From positions 1 to 14,754 of the forward strand of contig DITE01000100.1 of assembly GCA_002422725.1 (NCBI GenBank): a stretch of DNA of 14,754 nucleotides, given 5' to 3'. This document shows, piece after piece, positions 13,716 to 14,754 of this stretch. Origin of the DNA: Bacteroidales bacterium UBA6192. GTDB lineage: Bacteria > Bacteroidota > Bacteroidia > Bacteroidales > F082. The position numbers and the translations under genes were made by a program. How positions within the stretch are numbered: position 1 is the stretch's first letter; each line of letters starts with the position of its first letter. A model generated the notes under the pieces. It ran no database searches. It saw nothing but the letters and a program-made list of their open reading frames with translations, and was not told the DNA's origin.

Positions 13716-14666
13716 TTACCTGAGTTTTACTTTGGTTCCGGCAGCAGGCTGGACGCCTATGGGGATATTGTTTTTACGGTGCAGCACTTTAAGACGGACA
13801 CCATAGCGCTGTGAGATCGAATACATGCTTTCGCCTACCTGAACCTCATGATATTTTTCGTCAGCAGCTTTGCGGCGCTTCTTCTCCAGGTAAATCATCT
13901 GACCGGCTACCAGACTGTCATGCTTCGCCAGTTCATTGTATTTAACGATCTGCCAGCTATACAGGGCAAACTCATGGGCAAGGTCGCTGATGTTGTCGTT
14001 GGCCACGGCAAAGATCAACTTACGGTTGTTGTTCACATAAACCTTACGTCCCATCACCGAATAGCCTTCGAATGTGAAGCTTGAAGTGTCGGCCGGCACA
14101 AAGTGGTGGTCTTCCTCAACCAGCTGTTCCTTTGGCAATTTGCCTTTCTTCATAGCCAATTCGTCGTATTGATGCAGCTTATACTCTTCGATAATCCGGA
14201 TGAGTAACTCAGGATAACGCGGATTGGTGGCATAACCGGCTTTGCTCAATCCTTTTGCCCAGGCTTTGTAATCCATGATGTCGAGATCAAAAAGAAATGT
14301 GTATCTGGGACGTTGTGTTAAAAACAAGGAATGATCCTTAAACGATTCGTCGGGATCCTTATATGCCCTGAAACATTCATTTTTCTCATCATCGTCCATA
14401 TAGTACGAACGACCTTTCCATCCGGTGTGGCACTTAATCCCAAAATGGTTGTTGGCATGCCGGGCCAGTTTGCTGTTTCCGCTGCCCGATTCAAGTATGC
14501 CTTGTGCCAGCGTGATTGAGGCCGGAATTTTATATTCCCGCATCTTCTCCATAGCAATGATCTTGTACTGTACTATGTATTGCTCCGTGGTGATTTTTTG
14601 CTGACCAAAGGCATCCATAAAACAAACAATCACAAACAACACAGGAAGAAGCGTACTTTTCGTCAT
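13716..14666 (-). CDS. Secreted GH73-type glucosaminidase with LysM-like repeats
   Basis: This is a peptidoglycan hydrolase predicted to cleave N-acetylglucosaminyl linkages in the cell wall. From ATG 14666 it has 316 aa: a signal peptide (hydrophobic LLPVLFVIVCFM, likely cleaved near AFG-QQ at 19-23) and a glucosaminidase domain (about 28-168). That domain contains SITLAQGILESGSG with the likely catalytic Glu59, NNHFGIKC at 72-79 and YATNPRYPELL at 145-155. A degenerate LysM-like segment follows (about 208-262), then a clear C-terminal LysM (about 272-316, YHEVQVGESMYSISQRYGV). In-frame ATGs at 14687 (MNRRLRF, also a good signal-peptide start) and 14717 are alternatives. I prefer 14666 because a -7-like promoter box at 14699-14706 leaves almost no leader for 14687, and an AAGG lies about 10 nt upstream of 14666. 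It appears to be transcribed separately from the signalling operon. Confidence 0.88.
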   Translation of the reverse strand: MTKSTLLPVLFVIVCFMDAFGQQKITTEQYIVQYKIIAMEKMREYKIPASITLAQGILESGSGNSKLARHANNHFGIKCHTGWKGRSYYMDDDEKNECFRAYKDPDESFKDHSLFLTQRPRYTFLFDLDIMDYKAWAKGLSKAGYATNPRYPELLIRIIEEYKLHQYDELAMKKGKLPKEQLVEEDHHFVPADTSSFTFEGYSVMGRKVYVNNNRKLIFAVANDNISDLAHEFALYSWQIVKYNELAKHDSLVAGQMIYLEKKRRKAADEKYHEVQVGESMYSISQRYGVRLKVLHRKNNIPIGVQPAAGTKVKLR

Positions 14667-14698
14667 GAATCTCAGCCTTCGGTTCATAGGATAATCTG

Positions 14699-14706
14699 CA
14701 AAAATA
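14699..14706 (-). promoter_or_regulatory. Bacteroidota -7-like promoter box before the glucosaminidase gene
   Basis: Read on the minus strand this is TATTTTTG, a full match to the Bacteroidota -7 consensus TAnnTTTG, ending 32 nt before ATG 14666. I found no good -33 TTTG at the usual 19-21 bp spacing upstream, so the call rests on the -7 box alone. Confidence 0.4.
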
Positions 14707-14754
14707 ACGCTAAGCATTCAGTTCAGGTATCCCGATCTGACTAATTATTCACAA

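Noticed and set aside
1..14754. Mobile element, prophage, defence system, CRISPR array or tRNA
   Set aside because: I read both strands for transposase or integrase motifs, spaced direct repeats and tRNA cloverleafs and saw none; coding style is uniform across the operon.

Overview
The window looks like chromosomal DNA from a member of the Bacteroidota. The signs are moderately AT-rich DNA, AT-rich translation starts with hardly any Shine-Dalgarno signal, one match to the Bacteroidota -7 promoter box (TAnnTTTG), and a secreted glucosaminidase-LysM protein of the kind common in that phylum. Every gene I can support lies on the minus strand, so the text below reads from right to left. I saw no rRNA, tRNA, CRISPR array, insertion sequence or phage gene.

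Right end (13716-14754): a cell-wall hydrolase with a signal peptide, a GH73-type glucosaminidase domain and LysM-like repeats. It has its own -7-like promoter box and a candidate intrinsic terminator downstream. An intergenic region of about 450 bp follows (13262-13715). It holds the terminator, a 14-bp palindrome, a small hairpin and a strong 10+10 bp inverted repeat just ahead of the next gene.

Remainder (1-13261): one tightly packed run of six signal-transduction genes, the last cut off by the window edge. In order of transcription they are: (1) an 822-aa soluble protein with a degenerate receiver-like N-terminus, five PAS domains and a coiled-coil tail, but no kinase or other output domain; (2) a CheR-family protein methyltransferase overlapping it by 8 nt; (3) a 985-aa membrane hybrid kinase, 4HB_MCP-like sensor/HAMP/GAF/HisKA/HATPase/REC/REC; (4) a 1076-aa soluble hybrid kinase, REC/4xPAS/HisKA/HATPase/REC, overlapping the previous gene by 11 nt; (5) a 1129-aa soluble kinase with about seven PAS domains and no receiver; (6) the first 102 codons of another PAS protein. 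Overlaps and gaps of 17-53 nt point to one transcript.

Inferred working: one membrane sensor and several cytoplasmic multi-PAS sensors are made together. The four receiver domains on genes 3 and 4 that keep their aspartate could pass phosphate between them. No DNA-binding response regulator, HPt protein, CheA, CheW, CheB or true chemoreceptor lies in the window, so the output must be elsewhere. The most unusual point is a stand-alone CheR with no chemotaxis partner, placed next to a kinase with chemoreceptor-like sensor architecture.
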